Assembly (NCBI RefSeq): GCF_046630445.1
Contig: NC_092334.1
Span: 108,325,001 to 108,389,000 of the forward strand
DNA from: Rutidosis leptorrhynchoides
Lineage: Eukaryota; Streptophyta; Magnoliopsida; Asterales; Asteraceae
Direction of reading: 5' to 3'
Length of the DNA: 64,000 bases
This document shows, one piece after another, positions 11,801 to 21,380 of the stretch. The stretch's first letter is position 1. Each line of letters opens with the position of its first letter. A program made the translations under genes and the position numbers. The notes below the pieces were generated by a model. It did not search any database. It saw only the letters and a list, made by a program, of their open reading frames with translations, and was not told the origin of the DNA.

Positions 11801-13435
11801 CACATATTTAATCAGAAACAACTGAATATGAGGCAGCGTAGGTGGATTGAATTGTTGAATGATTACGACTTTGAGATTCGTTACCACCCGGGGAAGGCAA
11901 ATGTGGTAGCCGATGCCTTGAGCAGGAAGGACAGAGAACCCATTCGAGTAAAATCTATGAATATAATGATTCATAATAACCTTACTACTCAAATAAAGGA
12001 GGCGCAACAAGGAGTTTTAAAAGAGGGAAATTTAAAAGATGAAATACCCAAAGGATCGGAGAAGCATCTTAATATTCGGGAAGACGGAACCCGGTATAGG
12101 GCTGAAAGGATTTGGGTACCAAAATTTGGAGATATGAGAGAAATGGTACTTAGAGAAGCTCATAAAACCAGATACTCAATACATCCTGGAACGGGGAAGA
12201 TGTACAAGGATCTCAAGAAACATTTTTGGTGGACGGGTATGAAAGCCGATGTTGCTAAATACGTAGGAGAATGTTTGACGTGTTCTAAGGTCAAAGCTGA
12301 GCATCAAAAACCATCATGTCTACTTCAACAACCCGAAATCCCAGAATGGAAATGGAAAAACATTACCATGGATTTCATCACTAAATTGCCAAGGACTGCA
12401 AGTGGTTTTGATACTATTTGGGTAATAGTTGATCGTCTCACCAAATCAGCACACTTCCTGCCAATAAGGGAAGATGACAAGATGGAGAAGTTAGCACGAC
12501 TGTATTTGAAGGAAGTCGTCTCCAGACATGGAATACCAATCTCTATTATCTCTGATAGGGATGGCAGATTTATTTCAAGATTCTGGCAGACATTACAGCA
12601 AGCATTAGGAACTCGTCTAGACATGAGTACTGCCTATCATCCACAAACTGATGGGCAGAGCGAAAGGACGATACAAACGCTTGAAGACATGCTACGAGCA
12701 TGTGTTGTTGATTTCGGAAACAGTTGGGATCGACATCTACCGTTAGCAGAATTTTCCTACAACAACAGCTACCATTCAAGCATTGAGATGGCGCCGTTTG
12801 AAGCAATTTATGGTAGAAAGTGCAGGTCTCCGATTTGTTGGAGTGAAGTGGGGGATAGACAGATTACGGGTCCGGAGATTATATAAGAAACTACCGAGAA
12901 GATCATCCAAATTCAACAACGGTTGAAAACCGCCCAAAGTCGACAAAAGAGCTACGCTGACATTAAAAGAAAAGATATAGAATTTGAAATTGGAGAGATG
13001 GTCATGCTTAAAGTTGCACCTTAGAAAGGCGTTGTTCGATTTGGTAAACGAGGGAAATTAAATCCAAGGTATATTGGACCATTCAAGATTATTGATCGTG
13101 TCGGACCAGTAGCTTACCGACTTGAGTTACCTCAACAACTCGCGGCTGTACATAACACTTTCCACGTCTCGAATTTGAAGAAATGTTTTGCTAAAGAAGA
13201 TCTCACTATTCCGTTAGATGAAATCCAAATCAACGAAAAACTTCAATTCATCGAAGAACCCGTCGAAATAATGGATCGTGAGGTTAAAAGACTTAAGCAA
13301 AACAAGATACCAATTGTTAAGGTTCGATGGAATGCTCGTAGAGGACCCGAGTTCACCTGGGAGCGTGAAGATCAGATGAAGAAGAAATACCCGCATCTAT
13401 TTCCAGAAGATTCGTCAACACCTTCAACAGCTTAA
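8849..13435 (+). pseudogene. E1 gag-pol polyprotein with two premature stops
   Basis: One frame encodes the whole polyprotein. An in-frame ATG exists at 8813, but 8849 (GGAAATGGCACC) matches the E4 start context. Order: gag (~9060-9500); Asn-rich linker (9598-9778); Cys/His knuckles near 9785-9870 and C-x2-C-x4-H-x4-C at 9974-10015; protease with Asp-Ser-Gly (~10149); reverse transcriptase with Phe-Ile-Asp-Asp (11150-11161); RNase H with CDAS (~11597) and TDHKS (~11780); integrase with His-His-Cys-Cys zinc site (~12160-12290) and D,D-35-E core (~12370-12670); chromodomain-like tail (~13310-13400, VKVRWN...FTWE). TAA at 12884-12886 and TAG at 13022-13024 interrupt it after the integrase core. 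At the second, E4 has Trp (TGG). The product up to 12883 would still include the whole integrase core but lose the tail. Confidence 0.93.
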
Positions 13436-13470
13436 AATTTCGGGACGAAATTTATTTAACGGGTAGGTAC
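13435..13470 (+). other. E1 conserved hairpin and polypurine tract
   Basis: AAATTTCG-GGA-CGAAATTT (13435-13453) is a perfect 8-bp hairpin that overlaps the stop codon. It is followed by TTAACGGGTAGGTAC up to the 3' LTR, the presumed plus-strand primer region. The same hairpin precedes the 3' LTRs of L3 (52828-52846) and E4 (62703-62721). Confidence 0.75.
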
Positions 13471-16400
13471 TGTAGTGACCCGAACTTTTCCATGTTTATA
13501 TATATTAATTGAGATTGATATTTACATGATTAAATGTTTCCAACATGTTAAGCAATCAAACTTGTTAAGACTTGATTAATTGAAATATGTTTCATATAGA
13601 CAATTGACCACCCAAGTTGACCGGTGATTCACGAACGTTAAAACTTGTAAAAACTATATGATGACATATATATGGGTATATATATAGTTAAAATGATACT
13701 ATGATAAGTAAACATATCATTAAGTATATTAACAATGAACTACATATGTAAAAACAAGACTATTAACTTAATGATTTTTAAACGAGACATATATGTAACG
13801 ATTATCGTTGTAAAGACATTTAATTTATATATATCATATTAAGAGATATTCATACATTATAATATCATGATAATATAATAATTTAAAATCTCATTTGATA
13901 TTATAAACATTGGGTTAACAACATATAACAAGATCGTTAACCTAAAGGTTTCAAAACAACACTTACATGTAACGACTAACGATGACTTAACGACTCAGTT
14001 AAAATGTATATACATGTAGTGTTTTAATATGTATTTATACACTTTTGAAAGACTTCAATACACTTATCAAAATACTTCTACTTAACAAAAATGCTTACAA
14101 TTACATCCTCGTTCAGTTTCATCAACAATTCTACTCGTATGCACCCGTATTCGTACTCGTACAATACACAGCTTTTAGATGTATGTACTATTGGTATATA
14201 CACTCCAATGATCAGCTCTTAGCAGCCCATGTGAGTCATCTAACACATGTGGGAACCATCATTTGGCAACTAGCATGAAATATCTCATAAAATTACAAAA
14301 ATATGAGTAATCATTCATGACTTATTTACATGAAAACAAAATTACATATCCTTTATATCTAATCCATACACCAACGACCAAAAACACCTACAAACACTTT
14401 CATTCTTCAATTTTCTTCATCTAATTGATCTCTCTCAAGTTCTATCTTCAAGTTCTAAGTGTTCTTCATATATTCTACAAGTTCTAGTTACATAAAATCA
14501 AGAATACTTTCAAGTTTGCTAGCTCACTTCCAATCTTGTAAGATGATCATCCAACCTCAAGAAATCTTTATTTCTTACAGTAGGTTATCATTCTAATACA
14601 AGGTAATAATCATATTCAAACTTTGGTTCAATTTCTATAACTATAACAATCTTATTTCAAGTGATGATCTTACTTGAACTTGTTTTCGTGTCATGATTCT
14701 GCTTCAAGAACTTCGAGCCATCCAAGGATCCGTTGAAGCTAGATCCATTTTTCTCTTTTCCAGTAGGTTTATCTAAGGAACTTAAGGTAGTAATGATGTT
14801 CATAACATCATTCGATTCATACATATAAAGCTATCTTATTCGAAGGTTTAAACTTGTAATCACTAGAACATAGTTTAGTTAATTCTAAACTTGTTCGCAA
14901 ACAAAAGTTAATCCTTCTTACTTGACTTTTAAAATCAACTAAACACATGTTCTATATCTATATGATATGCTAACTTAATGATTTAAAACCTGGAAACACG
15001 AAAAACACCGTAAAACCGGATTTACGCCGTCGTAGTAACACCGCGGGCTGTTTTGGGTTAGTTAATTAAAAACTATGATAAACTTTGATTTAAAAGTTGT
15101 TATTCTGAGAAAATGATTTTTATTATGAACATGAAACTATATCCAAAAATTATGGTTAAACTCAAAGTGGAAGTATGTTTTCTAAAATGGTCATCTAGAC
15201 GTCGTTCTTTCGACTGAAATGACTACCTTTACAAAAACGACTTGTAACTTATTTTTCCGACTATAAACCTATACTTTTTCTGTTTAGATTCATAAAATAG
15301 AGTTCAATATGAAACCATAGCAATTTGATTCACTCAAAACGGATTTAAAATGAAGAAGTTATGGGTAAAACAAGATTGGATAATTTTTCTCATTTTAGCT
15401 ACGTGAAAATTGGTAACAAATCTATTCCAACCATAACTTAATCAACTTGTATTGTATATTATGTAATCTTGAGATACCATAGACACGTATACAATGTTTC
15501 GACCTATCATGTCGACACATCTATATATATTTCGGAACAACCATAGACACTCTATATGTGAATGTTGGAGTTAGCTATACAGGGTTGAGGTTGATTCCAA
15601 AATATATATAGTTTGAGTTGTGATCAATACTGAGATACGTATACACTGGGTCGTGGATTGATTCAAGATAATATTTATCGATTTATTTCTGTACATCTAA
15701 CTGTGGACAACTAGTTGTAGGTTACTAACGAGGACAGCTGACTTAATAAACTTAAAACATCAAAATATATTAAAAGTGTTGTAAATATATTTTGAACATA
15801 CTTTGATATATATGTATATATTGTTATAGGTTCGTGAATCAACCAGTGGCCAAGTCTTACTTCCCGACGAAGTAAAAATCCGTGAAAGTGAGTTATAGTC
15901 CCACTTTTAAAATCTAATATTTTTGGGATGAGAATACATGCAGGTTTTAAAAATGATTTACAAAATAGACACAAGTACGTGAAACTACATTCTATGGTTG
16001 AATTATCGAAATCAAATATGCCCCTTTTTATTAAGTCTGGTAATCTAAGAATTAGGGAACAGACACCCTAATTGACGCGAATCCTAAAGATAGATCTATT
16101 GGGCCTAACAAACCCCATTCAAAGTACCGGATGCTTTAGTACTTCGAAATTTATATCATATCCGAAGGGTGTCCCGGAATGATGGGGATATTCTTATATA
16201 TGCATCTTGTTAATGTCGGTTACCAGGTGTTCACCATATGAATGATTTTTATCTCTATGTATGGGATGTGTATTGAAATATGAAATCTTGTGGTCTATTA
16301 TTATGATTTGATATATATAGGTTAAACCTATAACTCACCAACATTTTTGTTGACGTTTTAAGCATGTTTATTCTCAGGTGATTATTAAGAGCTTCCGCTG

Positions 16401-16722
16401 TCGCATACTTAAATAAAGACGAGATTTGGAGTCTATGCTTGTATGATATTGTGTAAAAACTGCATTCAAGAAACTTATTTTGTTGTAACATATTTGTATT
16501 GTAAACCATTATGTAATGGTCGTGTGTAAACAGGATATTTTAGATTATCATTATTTGATAATCTACGTAAAGCTTTTTAAAACCTTTATCTATGAAATAA
16601 AGGTTATGGTTTGTTTTAAAAATGAATGCAGTCTTTGAAAAACGTCTCATATAGAGGTCAAAACCTCGCAACGAAATCAATTAATATGGAACGTTTTTAA
16701 TCAATAAGAACGGGACATTTCA
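13471..16722 (+). mobile_element. E1 3' LTR
   Basis: 3252 bp, TGTAGTGACC...GGGACATTTCA, followed by the GAAGA duplication at 16723-16727 and then the rest of the T1 LTR. It differs from the 5' LTR by scattered single bases only. Confidence 0.95.
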
Positions 16723-16727
16723 GAAGA

Positions 16728-16950
16728 TCCGGCTATAACTGCCGTGTGCGTTGCAGACTTGCGGTGGCGGCGTTGCGGTGTGATCGAATGAGGTGGTGCT
16801 TTCATTGAGAGAGTAAGAGTTGTATGCGATTGGGAGATTGTGAACTTGATGTAGGTTTTGCCCCATATTTATAGATGGGAATTAGGGTTAATTGACTTGG
16901 GGTCCAAGTTAATTGTGTAGACCCTAATTGGGCTAAACCCTACGTCATCA
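16728..16950 (-). mobile_element. T1 5' LTR, proximal part
   Basis: Continuation of the LTR broken at 3610; it matches 2717-2939 and ends in CATCA followed by the ATTAA duplication (16951-16955). Joined to 3351-3610 it gives exactly 483 bp. Confidence 0.92.
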
Positions 16951-16955
16951 ATTAA

Positions 16956-18310
16956 ATTGGCGGTTCGATTCCGATGGCGGTTTTGTGATTGTGTGGCGAG
17001 CGTTGGGCGCTCTTGACGGCCACCCCTTTCTTTATGATTTTGGGAATGTACGCGGTATGCCGTCCGAGAGGCATTTCCGTTAATCGCGTTCGTGTGCGAG
17101 TAGAGTCTTGGTGGTTAACTATCCTTGTGTATGTAGGTAACCGGGTTAATGGTTAGGACGAAGTTGGAAGGGTGTAAGCCTTGGTGTTCCAAGCGCCTCC
17201 TTAGTGTTGAGATGGAAGATAAATAGACTAGCTATGCGGCCTAGGTGGATAGTGACTAGCAAGTGTCGCTAGGAAGTCATGGGTGTTGAGCCGTAAGGTT
17301 CGTTAGATTTGTGTGACCGCGTGTAGTTAGGTGACGTGTGACATCGAGAGTAGACCCCGTAAGGGTCGAGTCTTGGAGACTCGGTGTTAGTAATTGGAGT
17401 GGGATAACACGACGTCAGGTGCCTCCTTATACCTACTAGTGTAACTTTTGACCGATGATGTGATTGCTTTGATTTTGGGTACCGGTGAGAAACCCGAATT
17501 TACAACTGTGGTATAGTGTGATGTTTAGCGAGCGTTGACACTCAAATGATTTGAAAGATCGAGGTTCGAATATCTTATAGCGAGTCCTTGGAAGGACTAT
17601 TGAGTATGACCAACGCCGGATAGGGTAATGTGCGTTGTGGAAAGTCGGAATTCCGCTGGGTGTTATTATCTCGACGGTGAAAGTAAGGGGCTAAAACCCT
17701 AAATGGGGGAGTTAAGTACCGGAGAATACGAAAAAGGTTCCTATCTTGTAGACGTGATGAGCGATCTGGTGTCGCTTATTTAGGAAAGGAAAGCTTTGGT
17801 GGTCTTCGAAAAAGTCCCAAGTTGGACTTTGGGGTTAATTGCGAAGGTAGTTAGCGACGTGAGTCGGTATGGCGAAGTTTCCCGATAGAGGGATACGAGA
17901 GATTTTCAGAAAGTGTCGGGATGATTCCCGAATATTCCACGATTGTTAGAAGTGACGACAATGATTGTCGGTGGATTGTACTACTTTTAGGACGATTGTG
18001 GAGTGTAGGGTACGAGTTCGGATACTCGGCGTAGGAGCAAGCAGTTGTGGTTGTTTTGTCTCGTGGGTTGATTACCCGATATCGATGATATGATAAAATG
18101 ATAAGGCTTTTGGAAAAATATTATGGTGTTTCCACGGTATACTTTCGAGTGAGTGGTGAGAATTTTGATCGAATGGAAGTGAGAACTTGGATGGGTGATT
18201 GCTACATGTGCAATTCCGCATTGGAGACGGAAATGTTCAAGGTAAAAATGTTTAACTTCTAGTTTTGGTGCGGATCACGAGGACGTGATCTAATCTAAGT
18301 GGGGGAGAGT
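16956..18310 (+). mobile_element. B1 interior, right fragment (noncoding) with PPT
   Basis: No convincing coding frame. It is related to the reverse complement of B2's interior; for example, a GGAAGGGTGTAAGCCTTGG-like string near 17168 matches CGAAGGGCGTAAGACTTGG on the minus strand near 22190. It ends with AGTGGGGGAGAGT (18298-18310), a clear polypurine tract, directly before the LTR. Short inverted repeats are frequent, e.g. GACCC-GGGTC and GAGTC-GACTC back to back at 17353-17382 and GATCACG-CGTGATC at 18273-18290. Confidence 0.7.
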
Positions 18311-20050
18311 TGTAAGACCCGAATATTTTCCTTGTACATAAGTGTAAATAAGATGCCTGAAGTGGGGATTTTGTTGTATATAATTAAAAATGCAAAAGAA
18401 GCTGAGCTGGGAGTTTGGCGCGCCGCGCGGCCATATGGCGCGCCGCGCCATTGTTCTGTGACACATTCCCTCCTTTTTAAAATTAGATATTTTGAGGGTA
18501 AATTGGTAAAATCACATGGGGTCCGACTTTAAGGCCCCAAACCAGTTGTTGGAGCCTCATTAACTCCATTTCCACCTACATCAACCTCATCCATTCAATT
18601 CTAGAGAGAGAGTGATAACCTAGTGTGAGAAAACTCACTTTTGGAGAAGAAGAAGGTGGAATCTTGCTTAAGCTCAAACATTAAAGTTGTTCATCTATCC
18701 TCTAGCTTCGTTTTGGTAGTAGTGGTATGCTCTAATCTTAACTTCCTTGTTTAATTTGATTTAGGGTTAGGGTTTGGGGTAAATGATGAACTTAAAACCC
18801 ATTTGTGGGTGAATCGGGTGTTTTGGGTGAATTTGGGTTATGTTGACTCAAAGATGACTAACTAGGGCTTTTCAAGTATTAATTGTTGTTAATAAACCTT
18901 AATTAGTTAGTAAATTGCTAGAACACCAATATTTATGTAAATGGGTGTTAAGTGGGTTAGTGGGTGACCCGAAATGGGTGTATTGACTTTAAATTGGTTA
19001 AATGGGTCAAAATGGACCTAAGTTAGTTAATGTTTGTGATTAATGCATAAACCTTGTGTTGAAATGTGTTTTAAACCTATCTTGGCTAATATTAGGGTTT
19101 TGGTGAGAGTTGACCCAATTTTAGGGTTAAGTGTCCAAATGGGTCAAAATGACCTAGTAATGGTGAGTGTGTGAGTTTAACCAACTTGAATGAATGAATG
19201 ATTATATGTACTTTGTAATAGGTGCATTACCTTGAAGTTTCAAGCTTGGTTATCATTTCACTTAAGGCGTAAGGTGAGTGGAATAATTATATGCGTAAGT
19301 ATATAATGTATCTATTTGTTGTAGCGTGAAATGTGTAGTGTCGAGGTGTTAAGACACCACGTTTCACGTGAAGAGTGTAGCATCGAGGTGTTAAGATGCC
19401 ACTCGGGTGTAGCATCGAGGTGTTAAGATGCCACCTAGGAGTGTAGTGTCGAGGTGTTAAGACACCACTCCGTAAAATAATGAGTGAAGCATCGAGGTGT
19501 TAAGATGTCACTCGGGGTGAAGTGCCGAGGTGTTAAGGTGCCACCCTAGGGGTTAGTGGTGCGAGGTGTTAAGTGCCCTAACAGATGTTGTGAACACCGA
19601 TGGCGTTTTCGCGAGCACCGTTCCCTTGTACTATTGGTTAACCATGGTTATTTGTGTTGTAAGCATATTATATTATTCGAGTTATATTTATATGCGGTTG
19701 TTATGCTAGCTTGTGGTATTGGAGATTTATAGCTTGTTATTGTGACGATAAGCTAATTGTGTTTGCTAGCATGTTTGCGGTTTGTGTAAGTGTTTGTAAG
19801 TAGGTATAATTATATATTTATTCGTATAATTATTGCATTCACTAAGATTTACTTACCCTCTCGTTGTTTACTATTTTTATAGGTTCGGTTGTGGACAAGG
19901 GTAAGGGCATTATCTTGGACTAGAGATCCCGCTTTATTGTAGGGGACGCTTTTGGATGTGTTGACTTTTGAGAGTTTGACCGAGACGTGGGTAGTTTAAT
20001 CCCAAACGCCATGCTCATAGTGTAGTTCGGTACTTAAACTTTTTGGTAGA
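18311..20050 (+). mobile_element. B1 3' LTR, truncated at its 3' end
   Basis: Starts TGTAAGACCCGAATATTTTCC just after a polypurine tract, as a 3' LTR should. It contains the GC-rich double box (18414-18452), a hairpin array (19325-19582) and, near 19835-19875, a TTCACTAAGATTTACTTACCCTCTCG-type segment shared in the same sense with the B2 LTR. No proper TACA end is seen. Around 20046-20055 the sequence passes into the inverted interior of B2, so the right end is approximate. Confidence 0.75.
19325..19582 (+). repeat. Array of seven covarying stem-loops in the B1 LTR
   Basis: Seven units each have the invariant loop GAGGTGTTAA between pairing arms. Inner arms alternate GTGTC/GACAC (units 1, 4), GCATC/GATGC (2, 3), GCATC/GATGT (5), GTGCC/GGTGC (6) and GGTGC/GTGCC (7), the last two using G-U pairs. 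Outer arms also pair and change together: CGTGAAA/TTTCACG, GAGTG/CACTC, GGTG/CACC, GGAGTG/CACTCC, GAGTG/CACTC, GGGTG/CACCC, GTTAG/CTAAC. A TA or AA bulge separates inner and outer arms on the 5' side in most units. Confidence 0.85.
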
Positions 20051-20583
20051 ATCAGAATCCGTCCTCGTGATCTTCACCACTTAACCACTCCAGACCCACT
20101 TAACGGTCCTCAATCATAAGTCTCAATCCGAACTTTCCTAGACAATTCTTCCCAATGAATCACCTTTAACAACTAAGATCGTCACTCGCGAATTATCAAA
20201 TCTACAACCCGAGCACTAAAATCCTGCTCATTCCCTCACATCGGGAAAACTCATCCAATCTCTAACCGAGATATCAACCCCTAGCATACCATTACCAAGC
20301 ACAATACTAAAGTAACCACATACCAAACTTAAGGTCAACCATCTAAACCGACAAAAACTGAGAAGAAGTAAATCCTTACGGATAACACTCACCACTAAAC
20401 ATCCCTTGTAGTGCGCAATACGACCCATACGCAACTACCGTAACATCATAATCCAACAGCTAGAACCGATAGCGCCCAAAACGACTACGGAAACGCAAAT
20501 CCCAAGGTGTACAAAATCAACTATCGTCACACCCGTAACATCATGTGAGCGAAACACGGCTATCGCATCACTAATCATACAAC

Positions 20584-20800
20584 ATGGTCCTCACGACCCC
20601 ACCATTGACGTATAAAATAACCAATAGATCAAACGACATGGTCCTTACGACCCCACCATCGGTGTATAAAACAACCGATCGATCACACAACACGGTCCTT
20701 ACGACCCCATCATTGGTGTATAAAACAACCAACAGATCAACATCATGGTCCTTACGACCCCACCATCGGTGTATAAAACAACCGACAGATTACACAACAC
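20584..20800 (-). repeat. Tandem array (a), ~54-bp units, four copies
   Basis: On the + strand each unit has a GGTC-CTTAC-GACC hairpin followed by a hairpin with constant loop GTATAAAACA and variable arms (CGGT/ACCG or TTGGT/ACCAA). The 120-residue open frame across it merely translates the repeat. Confidence 0.75.
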
Positions 20801-21118
20801 GAAGGCTGGCCGAAAACACACGCGCCTTAGTGAATCCGAACTACACGCGACTCACTACCTTCACCACAACAACAAACGGGATTGGCCGAACTACACGCGC
20901 CATAGTGAATCCGAACTACACGAGAGTCACTATCCCAGAGGAATGACCGAACTACACGAGTCATTTGTGAATCCGAACTACACGAGACTCACTCCTCAAT
21001 ACAATGACCGAAACCACACGAGACATTTGTGAATTCGAACTATACGCGACTCACTTCCACAATAAGATGACCGAAACCACACGCGTCATCGTGAATCCGA
21101 AACCACACGCGATCCACT
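20801..21118 (-). repeat. Tandem array (b), paired hairpins closed by variable stems
   Basis: Units of ~60 bp carry two hairpins with near-constant loops (CGAACTACACG type). In the first three units both hairpins are enclosed by a closing stem: GAAGG/CCTTC (20801-20862), GGGAT/ATCCC (20878-20936), GAGGA/TCCTC (20938-20997). The first hairpin is GGC/GCC or ATGAC/GTCAT; the second is AGTGAATC/GACTCAC(T) or GTGAATC/GACTCAC. Two further units (21002-21118) keep the hairpins but have no clear closing stem. Confidence 0.8.
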
Positions 21119-21120
21119 AC

Positions 21121-21380
21121 CATGATGAAGTCAGCGGACCCCGAAGGTCATGCTTTACCAATCTCAACACCAGATGAAGTCAGCGGACCCCGTCAACGGT
21201 CATTCTTCACCAATATAACACCACGCTCCTGATGAAGTCAGCGGACCCCGAAAGTCATGCTCCACCAATCACGTACTCCCATGATGAAGTCAGCGGACCC
21301 TAAAGGTCATGCTCCACCAATCAACAACCATGATGAAGTCAGCGGACCCCAAAGGTCATGCTTCACCAATCAACGCCCTT
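21121..21380 (-). repeat. Tandem array (c), ~53-bp units, five copies
   Basis: Each unit contains GATGAAGTCAGCGGACCC, then a short variable part, GGTCAT and CACCAATC. Arms TGAAG and CTTCA (or CTTTA/CTCCA) flank the core, and GACC/GGTC forms an inner hairpin in most units. The pairing evidence is weaker than in (a) and (b). Confidence 0.7.

Larger units (their letters stand above)
3611..16722 (+). mobile_element. E1: full-length Ty3/gypsy element with F-box and acidic ORFs
   Basis: 13,112 bp, with two 3252-bp LTRs (TGTAGTGACCCG...GGGACATTTCA) and a perfect 5-bp target duplication GAAGA (3606-3610, 16723-16727). Order: 5' LTR, PBS, acidic ORF, F-box ORF, PPT-like palindrome, gag-PR-RT-RNaseH-IN-chromodomain-like tail, hairpin, PPT, 3' LTR. 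Integrase after RNase H makes it Ty3/gypsy; the tail points to a chromovirus, probably Tekay-like. By eye the LTRs differ at about 18 sites (~0.5%), so insertion is recent; at an assumed 1.3e-8 substitutions per site per year, roughly 0.2 million years. The polyprotein gene has two nonsense codons; the two upstream ORFs are intact. Confidence 0.93.
2457..16950 (-). mobile_element. T1: TRIM-sized LTR retrotransposon, split by E1
   Basis: Two 483-bp LTRs flank a 411-bp interior, 1377 bp in all without E1. The 3' LTR is 2457-2939; the 5' LTR is 3351-3610 plus 16728-16950, cut by E1. LTR ends read TGATGACGTA...TGCATGAACA on the minus strand. ATTAA flanks the element at 2452-2456 and 16951-16955, a perfect 5-bp target duplication. 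A primer site follows the 5' LTR on the minus strand. There is no gag or pol, so movement would need enzymes in trans. Size and structure fit a TRIM/SMART-type element; the GGCGCC primer site suggests a Tat/Athila-like parent, which is inference. Confidence 0.9.

Noticed and set aside
16956-18310. Chain of short perfect hairpins in the B1 interior
   Set aside because: Several are exact, but 5-6-bp stems are expected at about this rate by chance in 1.35 kb and there are no repeat copies to show covariation.
20584-20946. 120-codon Thr-rich ORF
   Set aside because: Pure translation of tandem array (a)/(b); repeats in all frames look equally open.
21121-21380. Regular direct repeats resembling a CRISPR array
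   Set aside because: Plant nuclear context, no true spacers, units vary and lie inside a retroelement.
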